DNA of 64,000 nt. Source: an uncultured Aquimarina sp. Lineage in GTDB: Bacteria > Bacteroidota > Bacteroidia > Flavobacteriales > Flavobacteriaceae. Position numbers and translations under genes: made by a program. The stretch is from assembly GCA_947497175.1 (NCBI GenBank), contig CANMFM010000014.1:1-64000 (forward strand), read 5' to 3'. This document shows, piece after piece, positions 46,937-55,393 of the stretch. The notes below the pieces were generated by a model, which searched no databases, was not told where the DNA came from, and worked only from the letters and a program-made list of their open reading frames with translations. Numbering within the stretch: position 1 is the stretch's first letter; every line of letters begins with the position of its first letter.

Positions 46937-47374
46937 TTACACTGAGCTTATCGAAGCACCATATGCAGTTATTACTAATTTTCTTGATCCTGCATAATCA
47001 CGGTGTTCGCAAAGATAAATACCTTGCCAGATCCCCAGATTTAATTTTCCTTCAGTAATCGGAATCATTACCGAAGCGCCCATAAGTGAGGATTTTATAT
47101 GTGCCGGCATGTCGTCTGGCCCCTCATAGGTGTGTGTATAATACGAAGCATTTTCAGGAACGATAACATTCATATGGCTTTCAAAATCGTTTCGTACTGT
47201 AGGATCTGCATTCTCATTGATCGTAAGACTGGCAGAGGTATGCTTAATAAATACTTGCAGTTGGCCGATCTTGATCATTTTTATTTCAGGAACTGAAGAC
47301 ACTACCTCATTTGTGATCAAATGAAACCCTCTTTTGTAAGGAGTAAGTTGTATTTCTTTTTGAAAAAATTGCAT
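46937..47374 (-). CDS. YjbQ-family protein
   Basis: 145 aa, typical length. Family features: FIKHTSASLTINENADPTV, SSLMGASVMIPI and the C-terminal LCEHRDYAGSRKLVI. YjbQ/UPF0047 proteins form trimers with a conserved His/Asp/Glu site and show weak thiamin-phosphate synthase activity; their in vivo role is unresolved. Single gene, convergent with the membrane-protein gene. Confidence 0.88.
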   Translation of the reverse strand: MQFFQKEIQLTPYKRGFHLITNEVVSSVPEIKMIKIGQLQVFIKHTSASLTINENADPTVRNDFESHMNVIVPENASYYTHTYEGPDDMPAHIKSSLMGASVMIPITEGKLNLGIWQGIYLCEHRDYAGSRKLVITAYGASISSV

Positions 47375-47548
47375 TTTTCTAGCTTTTTATATTAAACATA
47401 TAAAGGTTACTTGATACTCTAGCCTCCCCGGCAGACGCAGCGAGATTTACCTGCTTCGAGGTCTGGCTCGAAATTAAAATTAGTTACTAACTAATATCTC
47501 ATAATGTAATGGTTGCCTTGAGGCAGTGTACTTATTCTAACTACACTA

Positions 47549-48051
47549 TTCCCTCCTAAAAAGGAGAGTTAGGGAGGTGTTAGTTAAGAAAAATACTTAA
47601 TTTCTGGTAAGGCACCTCTTTCTTCAAACCGCATAATATAATCTTCAATAGAACGCAAAATATTATCTATATCACTACATATTTGATAATCAGAAAAACG
47701 CATGACTCGAATATCCAATTCATTCAATCTTTTGGTTTTAGCTACATCTTTTTCCCAAACTTCAAAAATTAGATGAGAATATCCATCCAATTCTATTACG
47801 AACTGTAATTTATTGCAAAAGAAATCGGCAATATAATTATCAATAGGTTTTTGGCGATGAAAATCATAACCATACATTTGGTTTCTTTTTAATTTTTGCC
47901 ATAACATAATTTCAGATTTAGTAGTATTATTACGAAGTTGCCTTGCCAGCTCTTTTAGCTTTGGGTTGTATGTGATTTTCATTGTAGCAGTTTAAACCAA
48001 AATATAATTTATCTTTACACCTCCCTCGGTCCTTCCTCTTTAGGAGGGAAA
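47549..48051. mobile_element. Candidate DUF559 endonuclease cassette with terminal inverted repeats
   Basis: Left end 47549-47580 reads TTCCCTCCTAAAAAGGAG then AGTTAGGGAGGTGT. The reverse complement of the right end (48018-48051) reads TTCCCTCCTAAAGAGGAA then GGACCGAGGGAGGTGT. Both ends keep TTCCCTCCTAAA and GGGAGGTGT and each can fold on itself. The only gene between them is the DUF559 endonuclease, whose stop codon abuts the left repeat. No transposase or target duplication is evident. Confidence 0.6.
47584..47982 (-). CDS. DUF559 (Vsr-like) endonuclease-domain protein
   Basis: 132 aa. PD-(D/E)xK-type fold: TTKSEIMLWQKLKRNQMYG at the N-terminus, FHRQKPIDNYIADFFC (D53), FVIELDGYSH (E64, D66) and a C-terminal VMRFSDYQICSD. 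DUF559 proteins are short relatives of very-short-patch-repair nucleases, common and frequently multi-copy in Bacteroidota. Flanking inverted repeats suggest the gene travels as a small cassette. DNA target unknown. Confidence 0.88.
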   Translation of the reverse strand: MKITYNPKLKELARQLRNNTTKSEIMLWQKLKRNQMYGYDFHRQKPIDNYIADFFCNKLQFVIELDGYSHLIFEVWEKDVAKTKRLNELDIRVMRFSDYQICSDIDNILRSIEDYIMRFEERGALPEIKYFS

Positions 48052-48334
48052 TTAAAAAAAGAGTTTCACTAATTTAATACAAATTTTACAGGGTACTACA
48101 TGATATTTCTATTGTCTGCAATACCTTTACACTTTTAAACAACTTAAGCTCGTTATAATTTTTAATCGATCAAATCCGTCGAATTGAGTGATTTTTCGAA
48201 ATAAGATGAAGAAAAATTGTATCGAAATTGGGATTTTGTAAGAAAATTGCTTGTTTTCGATACATTTTTGCTAATGCAAAAACATTCAAACTGACGTAGT
48301 TTTCTTATATCGAACTCACTTTAAATAAATAATT
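47983..48334. repeat. Intergenic region with two opposed palindrome copies (H1, H2)
   Basis: After the right DUF559 repeat, copy H1 (48177-48232) has box CGTCGAATTGAGTG, inner ATTTTTC/GAAAAAT and TGTATCGAAATTG. Copy H2 (48239-48307) is reversed, with outer arms TAAGAAAA/TTTTCTTA and a perfect inner hairpin TTTTTGC-TAAT-GCAAAAA (48265-48282). The inner stem equals copy B but its outer arms differ. No gene is visible. Confidence 0.75.
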
Positions 48335-49153
48335 ATGGATTTATCTCAAATAAAACTTATTGCAACCGATATGGACGGTACACTTCTTAATTCTAGAGGA
48401 GAAGTAAGTCAGTCTTTCTATTATTTATTTGATGAATTAAGAGACTTAGGAGTAACTTTTGTTGCCGCAAGCGGAAGACAGTATTATAGTATTATTCATA
48501 AGTTAGATGCTATTAAAGACGATATTATCGTCATTGCAGAGAATGGTGCCTTAACAATGCATAAAGACCGAGAGCTGCAAACTACTGAAATTGATCGCGA
48601 AACCTATTTAGAATTATTAGATATTACGCAAGATCTTGAGGGCTCTCAAGTTATCCTATGTGGTAGAAAAAAAGCATATATTGAGAACTACGGACAGGAT
48701 TTTACCAATTTGCTTGAAGAGTTTTATGGCAGATACGATATTGTTGAAGATTTATCTCAGGTACTAGATGACCAATATCTAAAAATTGCCATCTGCAATC
48801 AAAAAGGGTCAGAAAAATACCTATACCCTGCCCTGAAACATCTCGAAAATAGATTAAAAGTAAAAGTATCAGGTGAGATATGGTTAGACTTATCGCATAA
48901 TTTGGCTAACAAAGGATACGCGCTACAACAGTTACAAGACAGTCACAACATATCTCCAGAAGAAACCATGGTCTTTGGAGACTATAATAATGACCTAGAA
49001 ATGATGGGCAGAGCCACCTACAGTTTTGCGATGCAAAATGCACATCCTAATGTAAAAGCCATCGCCAACTATACAACCAAAAGCAATGATGAAAACGGAG
49101 TGGAGTATATGCTTCAAAAAATGATTGAAGCAAAGAAATCAAGAAGTCGCTAG
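48335..49153 (+). CDS. Cof-type HAD-IIB phosphatase
   Basis: 272 aa. HAD motifs: I in ATDMDGTLLNS (nucleophile and acid Asp), II in FVAASGR, III/IV in VFGDYNNDLEMM with Lys in LANKGYAL. The Cof/IIB cap lies between ~85 and 190. Such enzymes dephosphorylate sugar phosphates, FMN or pyridoxal phosphate; specificity is not readable. Transcribed alone, convergent with lepA. Confidence 0.9.
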   Translation: MDLSQIKLIATDMDGTLLNSRGEVSQSFYYLFDELRDLGVTFVAASGRQYYSIIHKLDAIKDDIIVIAENGALTMHKDRELQTTEIDRETYLELLDITQDLEGSQVILCGRKKAYIENYGQDFTNLLEEFYGRYDIVEDLSQVLDDQYLKIAICNQKGSEKYLYPALKHLENRLKVKVSGEIWLDLSHNLANKGYALQQLQDSHNISPEETMVFGDYNNDLEMMGRATYSFAMQNAHPNVKAIANYTTKSNDENGVEYMLQKMIEAKKSRSR

Positions 49154-49200
49154 TGGATCATTGTTATTAAAGACAAGACTGCCAACTACAAATTTTAGAC

Positions 49201-50997
49201 TTAATCATTCAACTTTAGTACTGCCATAAATGCCTCCTGAGGGATCTCAACATTACCTACCTGGCGCATGCGTTTCTTACCCTTTTTCTGCTTTTCAAGC
49301 AATTTACGTTTACGAGAGATATCACCACCGTAACATTTAGCGGTTACATCTTTACGAAGTGCTTTTACGGTTTCTCGGGCAATAACCTTAGCTCCGATCG
49401 CCGCTTGAATTGGGATATCGAACTGCTGACGCGGAATTAACTCTTTTAACTTTTCACAGATTTTTTTACCAATATCATAGGCGTTATCTTGATGCAAGAG
49501 TGCAGATAGAGCATCTACTATATTTCCATTAAGCAGTACATCTACTTTTACTAGTTTAGAGGCACGCAAACCGATCGGAGTATAATCAAAAGAAGCATAC
49601 CCCTTTGATACCGTTTTTAAGCGATCATAAAAATCAAAAACAATCTCAGCCAAAGGCATATCAAAAGTAAGCTCTACCCGTTCTGTAGTTAAATAGGTTT
49701 GATTTGTAATTTCACCACGTTTTTCTATACATAACGACATTACAGGACCAACAAAATCAGATTTCGTAATTATCGAGGCTTTAATATAAGGCTCTTCAAC
49801 ACGATTCATTTTTGATGGATCAGGAAGATCAGATGGGTTGTTTACAATAATAATGTCATCTGGTGCTTTGTTCGTAAACGCATGATAAGATACGTTAGGT
49901 ACCGTTGTAATTACCGTCATGTTAAACTCACGCTCTAATCGCTCCTGGATGATTTCCATATGTAGCATCCCCAAGAATCCACATCGGAATCCAAAGCCTA
50001 AGGCTGCAGAGCTCTCAGGTACAAACACTAAAGAAGCGTCATTGAGCTGCAGTTTTTCCATCGAAGCACGAAGTTCTTCATAATCCTCGGTGTCAACAGG
50101 ATAAATCCCGGCAAATACCATGGGCTTTACATCCTCAAAACCATCGATTGCATTTTTAGTAGGCGTTTTAGCATCGGTAACGGTATCACCCACTTTTACT
50201 TCTCTGGCATCTTTAATTCCTGTTATCAAATATCCAACATCTCCAGTTTTAATGACCTGTTTTGGTACTTGATTTAACTTGAGCGTACCAATTTCATCGG
50301 CAAAATAGTTTTTTCCGGTTGCGACAAACTTGATTTGTTGTCCTTTTTTGATTTCGCCGTTAACCACTCTAAAATACGTTTCTACTCCTCTAAACGGGTT
50401 ATATACCGAATCAAAGATCAGGGCTTGTAATGGCTCATCGGGATTTCCTTCTGGTGCAGGAATACGCTCAATAATTGCTTCCAGAATTTCTTCGATACCA
50501 ATTCCTGTTTTTGCGCTTGCCGGAATCACATCTGCCGGGTCACAACCTAAAAGATCAACGATATCATCGGTTACCTCTTCGGGATTGGCACTTGGTAAAT
50601 CTACTTTATTTAAGACGGGTATAATCTCCAGATCATTTTCTAAGGCAAGATATAAATTAGAAATCGTTTGTGCCTGTATACTTTGCGCAGCATCAACAAT
50701 CAGTAAAGCACCTTCGCAGGCTGCAATAGAACGAGAAACTTCATAAGAAAAATCTACGTGCCCCGGGGTATCAATAAGATTAAGAATATACTCTTCACCT
50801 TTATAGGTATACTCCATCTGGATCGCATGACTCTTGATAGTAATTCCACGTTCGCGCTCCAGATCCATATTATCTAACAGTTGTGCCTGCGCTTCTCGTG
50901 CAGTTACCGATCCTGTAAAATCTAATAATCGATCTGCCAGTGTACTCTTACCATGGTCTATATGTGCAATAATGCAAAAGTTTCTAATCTTCTTCAT
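49201..50997 (-). CDS. lepA: Elongation factor 4
   Basis: 598 aa, full length. GTPase motifs [27 protein letters not shown] and [12 protein letters not shown]; LepA-specific C-terminal region with [21 protein letters not shown] and the final [17 protein letters not shown] positively charged tail. It back-translocates stalled ribosomes and helps 30S biogenesis. The start lies ~285 bases from dusB, and that gap is occupied by a hairpin repeat. Confidence 0.97.
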   Translation of the reverse strand: MKKIRNFCIIAHIDHGKSTLADRLLDFTGSVTAREAQAQLLDNMDLERERGITIKSHAIQMEYTYKGEEYILNLIDTPGHVDFSYEVSRSIAACEGALLIVDAAQSIQAQTISNLYLALENDLEIIPVLNKVDLPSANPEEVTDDIVDLLGCDPADVIPASAKTGIGIEEILEAIIERIPAPEGNPDEPLQALIFDSVYNPFRGVETYFRVVNGEIKKGQQIKFVATGKNYFADEIGTLKLNQVPKQVIKTGDVGYLITGIKDAREVKVGDTVTDAKTPTKNAIDGFEDVKPMVFAGIYPVDTEDYEELRASMEKLQLNDASLVFVPESSAALGFGFRCGFLGMLHMEIIQERLEREFNMTVITTVPNVSYHAFTNKAPDDIIIVNNPSDLPDPSKMNRVEEPYIKASIITKSDFVGPVMSLCIEKRGEITNQTYLTTERVELTFDMPLAEIVFDFYDRLKTVSKGYASFDYTPIGLRASKLVKVDVLLNGNIVDALSALLHQDNAYDIGKKICEKLKELIPRQQFDIPIQAAIGAKVIARETVKALRKDVTAKCYGGDISRKRKLLEKQKKGKKRMRQVGNVEIPQEAFMAVLKLND

Positions 50998-51283
50998 TCT
51001 ATTTTTTTTGTCGGGCTTAACCGGGCTATTCGCTATATCTTTTTTGGTACACTTCGTCTACGCTCAGGGTACCAAAAAAGGATGTCGCTGCTATCCCTGC
51101 CCGTTACATCCGATTCAACTGAATCAAAATCATTTAGTTTGCAAATATAATCGATTTTAGAAGGTTTATCTCATTACTTTCTTATTATTTAAATCAATAT
51201 TATTTAACAAAAATCAGACCTCACGGATCTCTAACTTCTTCGAGGTCTAAAAGAATTCGTATTTTTGACAAAAATTTATTGCT
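50998..51283. repeat. Intergenic hairpin repeat of a different family
   Basis: A perfect 12-bp stem CTTTTTTGGTAC (51039-51050) / GTACCAAAAAAG (51069-51080) around ACTTCGTCTACGCTCAGG, with weaker outer pairing CGGGC (51022-51026) / GCCCG (51099-51103). Sequence words here are unrelated to the copies A-H family. The remaining bases are plain AT-rich leader for dusB. Confidence 0.7.
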
Positions 51284-52276
51284 GTGGCTAAGATAGGAGA
51301 CATAGATGTAGGAGAATTTCCGTTACTACTCGCACCCATGGAGGATGTGAGTGACCCACCCTTTAGAGCATTATGTAAAGAACAAGGTGCTGATGTGGTA
51401 TATACTGAGTTTATTTCGAGTGAAGGATTGATACGCGATGCTGCTAAGAGTGTGATGAAACTAGATATCTACGAAAAAGAACGCCCCGTTGGGATTCAGA
51501 TTTTTGGAGCTAATCTGGATTCGATGCTAAAATCTGTAGAGATTGTAGAAGCATCAGGGCCAGACATCATAGACATTAATTTTGGCTGCCCTGTAAAAAA
51601 AGTAGTGAGCAAAGGTGCAGGTGCAGGTATTCTAAAAGATATCGATCTTATGGTGTCGCTAACCAAAGCTATGGTAGAGCACACAAAATTGCCTGTTACT
51701 GTAAAAACCCGATTGGGCTGGGATCATGATTCGATCAAAATTGTTGAGGTTGCAGAGCGATTACAGGATGTTGGATGCAAAGCCATTGCCATACACGGTC
51801 GTACCAGAGCGCAAATGTATAAAGGCAGTGCCGATTGGAGACCTATTGCCGAGGTTAAAAACAATCCCAGAATGCATATTCCTGTGTTTGGTAATGGGGA
51901 TGTAGACACTCCAGAACGGGCCATGGAGATGCGGGATCAATATGGACTTGATGGCGCTATGATTGGTCGTGCCAGTATTGGATATCCCTGGTTTTTTAAA
52001 GAAGTAAAACATTACTTTAAAACTGGTGAGCATCTGCCACCACCAACTATCGAAGAGCGTGTAATTGCAGCTCGACGACACTTGCAAATGGCAATAGATT
52101 GGAAAGGAGAAAAACTTGGTGTATTCGAAACGCGAAGACACTATACTAATTATTTTAAAGGCATACCACATTTTAAAGAATATCGAATGAAAATGGTGAC
52201 TAGCGATCACCCAGATGATGTTTTTGCTGCTTTTGACGAAGTACAGTCTACATTCTCTGGATTTGAGTTTGTATAA
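51284..52276 (+). CDS. dusB: tRNA-dihydrouridine synthase
   Basis: 330 aa, starting at GTG 51284 (no nearby in-frame ATG). FMN-dependent TIM barrel: LLAPMEDVSDPPFRALC, DINFGCPVKKVVSKGAG with the catalytic Cys, AIAIHGRTRAQMYKG, and GNGDVDTPERA / GAMIGRASIGYPWFF. It reduces uridines in the tRNA D-loop. A helical C-terminal tRNA-binding domain (~240-320) completes it. Confidence 0.95.
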   Translation: MAKIGDIDVGEFPLLLAPMEDVSDPPFRALCKEQGADVVYTEFISSEGLIRDAAKSVMKLDIYEKERPVGIQIFGANLDSMLKSVEIVEASGPDIIDINFGCPVKKVVSKGAGAGILKDIDLMVSLTKAMVEHTKLPVTVKTRLGWDHDSIKIVEVAERLQDVGCKAIAIHGRTRAQMYKGSADWRPIAEVKNNPRMHIPVFGNGDVDTPERAMEMRDQYGLDGAMIGRASIGYPWFFKEVKHYFKTGEHLPPPTIEERVIAARRHLQMAIDWKGEKLGVFETRRHYTNYFKGIPHFKEYRMKMVTSDHPDDVFAAFDEVQSTFSGFEFV

Positions 52277-52363
52277 ATATAATCCTCAATTAGTTACAGG
52301 TTTTTTTTAAAAGGCTTAAGAACAAGATGAAAAATCAACAATAAAGTTTCGTAACTGCTTAAT

Positions 52364-53566
52364 TTATGCTACTAATTTCTGATTAATTCTACTAGAAGCC
52401 AATAACGATGCTATAAAACCTATGATAGTTATTGTTAAAAAAACGACAATAAAACTGACTGCTGTTATACGAGTAGGGTATGGTAACGATGGTGTAATCA
52501 TTAGCAACCCAAATTGCTGTTGCAATACGATAAGAACAAACCCAAGTGTTAACCCCAACAGGCTTCCTAATATGGTCATTAGCGACCCTTGAAACAAGAA
52601 TATTTTTCGGATATTAGGCAAAGATGCTCCTACATTATATAGGGTTTTCACATTGCTTTTTTTATCGATAATCATCATAATAATCGCCCCGGCTACATTA
52701 AACAAAGCAATAATGGCAATCAAGGTAATGATTAAATAGGATACCAGATTTTCTGTATTTAGCATTTTATACAAGGTATCATTAAGTTGTATCCTGTTTT
52801 TTATGACAACCCGATTATTAAAAATAGATTGAAGCTCTTTGATAACCTGTTCTTCATTGGTTTCCTTGGCTAACTTAAGCTCTATATGGGTTACCTTATC
52901 CTGGGGCAGTTCTAGTAAAGTTCGTGCCAAACCCAACGTAGCGAAAATGTATTTTTTATCTAATTCATCATTTACGCTATAAATCCCAATATTTACAGCT
53001 TTTTGAGATCGAAATCCTTTGGAAGGATCATTGATAAGCCCTTTACCTGGTTTTACAACATAAATACTAAGTAAATTGGTATAGGTCTGTTCTACACCCA
53101 TACTAAGTTCTCTACTAATTCCATTACCAGCAACTACCTGAAAATCATTATTCGTCAACCAATTCCCGTACGCTAAAATACTATCCGTCTGAATGACTTT
53201 ATGGTAATTAGCATCTACTCCTTTAATAAAGGCTGTTTTTTGTTTATCTCTGAACCCTAAGACAACGTGTTCTTCAACAACTTCAGAAAAATGAGCAATC
53301 CCTTCCAATTGACTTAGTTTTTTCTTTTGCGTATCATCGAAAGTAAATGTCTTTCCGCTTGACGGGAAAATTTTGAGATCCGGATCAAAATATGATGAAA
53401 ATTGAAGGCTAAAATCTTTAAGTCCCGCGAATCCTGACAACACTAAAAACAACGCCATCGCCCCGATCACTACTCCTGCTGCGGCAATACCTGTGATAAT
53501 ATTTATCGCATTACTGCTTCCGGGAGCAAACAAATATCGTTTGGCGATGTATAATGAGAAGTTCAA
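52364..53566 (-). CDS. LolC/LolE-family ABC transporter permease
   Basis: 400 aa. N-terminal transmembrane helix (~22-44, INIITGIAAAGVVIGAM), a ~220-residue periplasmic MacB-like domain, and three C-terminal helices (~275-300, 325-350, 370-392) in the FtsX fold. Together with an ATPase encoded elsewhere it would extract lipoproteins from the inner membrane or export similar cargo. rbfA lies just upstream on the same strand, a pairing seen across flavobacteria. Confidence 0.9.
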   Translation of the reverse strand: MNFSLYIAKRYLFAPGSSNAINIITGIAAAGVVIGAMALFLVLSGFAGLKDFSLQFSSYFDPDLKIFPSSGKTFTFDDTQKKKLSQLEGIAHFSEVVEEHVVLGFRDKQKTAFIKGVDANYHKVIQTDSILAYGNWLTNNDFQVVAGNGISRELSMGVEQTYTNLLSIYVVKPGKGLINDPSKGFRSQKAVNIGIYSVNDELDKKYIFATLGLARTLLELPQDKVTHIELKLAKETNEEQVIKELQSIFNNRVVIKNRIQLNDTLYKMLNTENLVSYLIITLIAIIALFNVAGAIIMMIIDKKSNVKTLYNVGASLPNIRKIFLFQGSLMTILGSLLGLTLGFVLIVLQQQFGLLMITPSLPYPTRITAVSFIVVFLTITIIGFIASLLASSRINQKLVA

Positions 53567-53636
53567 ATCTTTATTTTGAGATAAAGATAACAGAAATTGC
53601 GTTTACGCAGCGTTTTTTAATAAAAGTCCTTGCTAT

Positions 53637-54029
53637 TTATTTCTTTTTTCGCCTTTCGAGAAGATCCGGATTTTGAATCGGATTTTCTTCGCCTTTAACG
53701 GCTTTTTCGATATTAGAAATATACTCGAGAGAGTCATCAATAAAAAAAGAAAGTTCGGGCATACGGCGCAATTGATTTTTAGTTCGCAGCGCAACCTGAT
53801 GTTTTATTTGAGATTTAACAGCATTAACCTCTTTTAACACGTTCTCTCCTTCCTGATGCGGAAATACACTCATATATACTTTACCAATCGATAAATCTGT
53901 AGTTACACTTACTTTGGTTACAGAAACTAAAATTCCTTGTACTCCAGCTTCACGCAATGCATGTTGTATCACATCAGCAACGTCGCGCTGTAATACTCCT
54001 GCAATTTTTTTCTGTCTATTTGTTTCCAT
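53637..54029 (-). CDS. rbfA: Ribosome-binding factor A
   Basis: The frame extends to 54044, but ATG 54029 (METNRQKKIAGVLQRDVAD) matches the family; 130 aa. It has a KH-like fold with VTTDLSIGKVYMSVFP and MPELSFFIDDSLEYISNIEK. It binds 16S rRNA during late 30S maturation and cold adaptation. About 70 bases separate it from the downstream permease gene, so they probably share a transcript. Confidence 0.95.
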   Translation of the reverse strand: METNRQKKIAGVLQRDVADVIQHALREAGVQGILVSVTKVSVTTDLSIGKVYMSVFPHQEGENVLKEVNAVKSQIKHQVALRTKNQLRRMPELSFFIDDSLEYISNIEKAVKGEENPIQNPDLLERRKKK

Positions 54030-54175
54030 GATGCAAAAATACATATTAATTGTACTTTTACGACATAGAGATCAAAGTATCTTATAAAATGAGTCATAAG
54101 GACCAGGTTGTTATCAACAGAAATGTTCCATAGCAAATCTATCTTACAAATAAAAAGATAAAATAAAAAGAACAG

Positions 54176-54589
54176 ATGAATCATATAAATAAAATAGAAC
54201 ATCTGGGTATTGCGGTCAAAAATATAGATCAGGCCAATACCTTATATGAAAAACTTTTAGGGGTGCCGCCTTACAAACAAGAAGAAGTAAAAAGTGAGGC
54301 TGTTATCACTTCTTTTTTTAAGGTTGGCGATAGTAAAATAGAATTATTGGCGAGTACTGATGAAGAAGGGCCTATCGGCAAATTTATTGCAAAAAGAGGT
54401 GAAGGGATTCATCACATTGCTTTTGACGTAGACGATATCCAAAAAGAGCTTGCTCGATTAGAAGAAGAAGGATTTCAACTCATTAACAAAACTCCAAAAT
54501 CCGGGGCTGATAATAAGCTGGTTGCTTTTGTACATCCTAAAACTACTCATGGGGTATTAGTAGAGCTCTGTCAAGAAAAGCCAAAATAA
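54176..54589 (+). CDS. mce: Methylmalonyl-CoA epimerase
   Basis: 137 aa, one vicinal-oxygen-chelate domain. Metal ligands are in KIEHLGIAVKNID, GEGIHHIAFDVDD and GVLVELCQ. It epimerises methylmalonyl-CoA in propionate metabolism. Divergent from rbfA; the start is the first in-frame ATG after the divergent region. The tRNA gene and the accessory region follow downstream. Confidence 0.93.
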   Translation: MNHINKIEHLGIAVKNIDQANTLYEKLLGVPPYKQEEVKSEAVITSFFKVGDSKIELLASTDEEGPIGKFIAKRGEGIHHIAFDVDDIQKELARLEEEGFQLINKTPKSGADNKLVAFVHPKTTHGVLVELCQEKPK

Positions 54590-54742
54590 GATTACTAAAA
54601 AAGATATAGGTTTTGCAGACCTATACCTCATTCAAAGAGAGAATTAAGGTACTTATGAATTTAAAGAATTTTGGATAATTAAAATTATAATGAAAATGTT
54701 TGGCGTGTTTATGTCAAATCCTTAAATTTGCCCTCCGTTTTA

Positions 54743-54816
54743 GGTCCCATAGCTCAGCTGGTTAGAGCACCTGACTCATAATCAGGGGGTCCTTGGTTCG
54801 AGCCCAAGTGGGACCA
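54743..54816 (+). tRNA. tRNA with CAT anticodon (elongator Met or Ile2)
   Basis: Acceptor GGTCCCA / TGGGACC, D-arm AGCTCAGCTGGTTAGAGC, anticodon loop CTCATAA, T-arm GGTTCGAGCC; 74 nt, discriminator A, and the CCA tail is not fully encoded (ACCT follows). CAT could be elongator methionine or isoleucine-2 (lysidine); GAGCACCTGACTCATAATCAG looks more like the elongator type, but a covariance model would be needed. It marks the left boundary of the accessory region. Confidence 0.92.
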
Positions 54817-54827
54817 CCTTAATTTTC

Positions 54828-54866
54828 AAAGAGTTACGATAAACTATTTTCGTAACTCTTTTTGTT
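54828..54866 (+). terminator. Intrinsic terminator of the tRNA gene
   Basis: Stem AAAGAGTTACG (54828-54838) / CGTAACTCTTT (54851-54861) followed by T-rich sequence, starting 12 bases after the tRNA. Confidence 0.85.
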
Positions 54867-54965
54867 TTTGTACTATTTTGAAACAATTTGCTCAGTTTTG
54901 GTAGTTTAACATAAGTCAAAACAGGCTTATTTATGATATAATTTGTTCTTCATTATCTAGGTATA

Positions 54966-55178
54966 CTACATATTTCTAGCTTCTAACCATCTATTTGCTC
55001 TATAAAATGTAGTCTTAGAAAAACTAAATGCATGACAAACATCATCCATCGTTATATCCGGATTAGCTTTTAAATCCCTTTTAATCTCAATTGTTTTTTG
55101 AATAGATTCATTTTTAGATCTACCACCATTTATTACACTCTTAATACTATTTAAAATACAATAAAAAGTACTTCTCAT
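54966..55178 (-). CDS. Short helix-turn-helix protein, possible recombinase C-terminal remnant
   Basis: ATG 55178 (MRSTFYCILNSIKSVINGG) overlaps the stop of the upstream small membrane gene by ATGA, so it is preferred to the start at 55196; 70 aa. Residues ~40-68 (ITMDDVCHAFSFSKTTFYR) resemble the Hin/resolvase C-terminal helix-turn-helix, but the catalytic serine domain is absent. It may be a truncated site-specific recombinase or a small DNA-binding protein. Its position ~150 bases from a tRNA fits an integration junction. Confidence 0.55.
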   Translation of the reverse strand: MRSTFYCILNSIKSVINGGRSKNESIQKTIEIKRDLKANPDITMDDVCHAFSFSKTTFYRANRWLEARNM

Positions 55179-55342
55179 TGAATGTGCTTTCTCCAAAATA
55201 AAAATACAATAGCTATCATAATAAATCCAATTCCTGTAATATTAGGAGGATTAAAAATACTTTCTCTTTGCATTCCTAAATAGATAATCAACACTGCCAG
55301 AATAAGTAAAATAATGCTAGCCAAACACAATATATTTTTCAT
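55175..55342 (-). CDS. 55-aa two-helix membrane protein
   Basis: ATG 55342 to TGA 55175. Two hydrophobic helices (~4-22, ILCLASIILLILAVLII; ~36-51, NITGIGFIMIAIVFLFW) joined by a short polar loop GMQRESIFNPP, and a basic tail RKHIQ. Overlapping ATGA with the helix-turn-helix gene argues that both are real and coupled. No family recognised. Confidence 0.6.
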   Translation of the reverse strand: MKNILCLASIILLILAVLIIYLGMQRESIFNPPNITGIGFIMIAIVFLFWRKHIQ

Positions 55343-55393
55343 ATGACAATCGTTTTATTGAACTTTAGATTTCTAATTTGTATAGCAATAACT

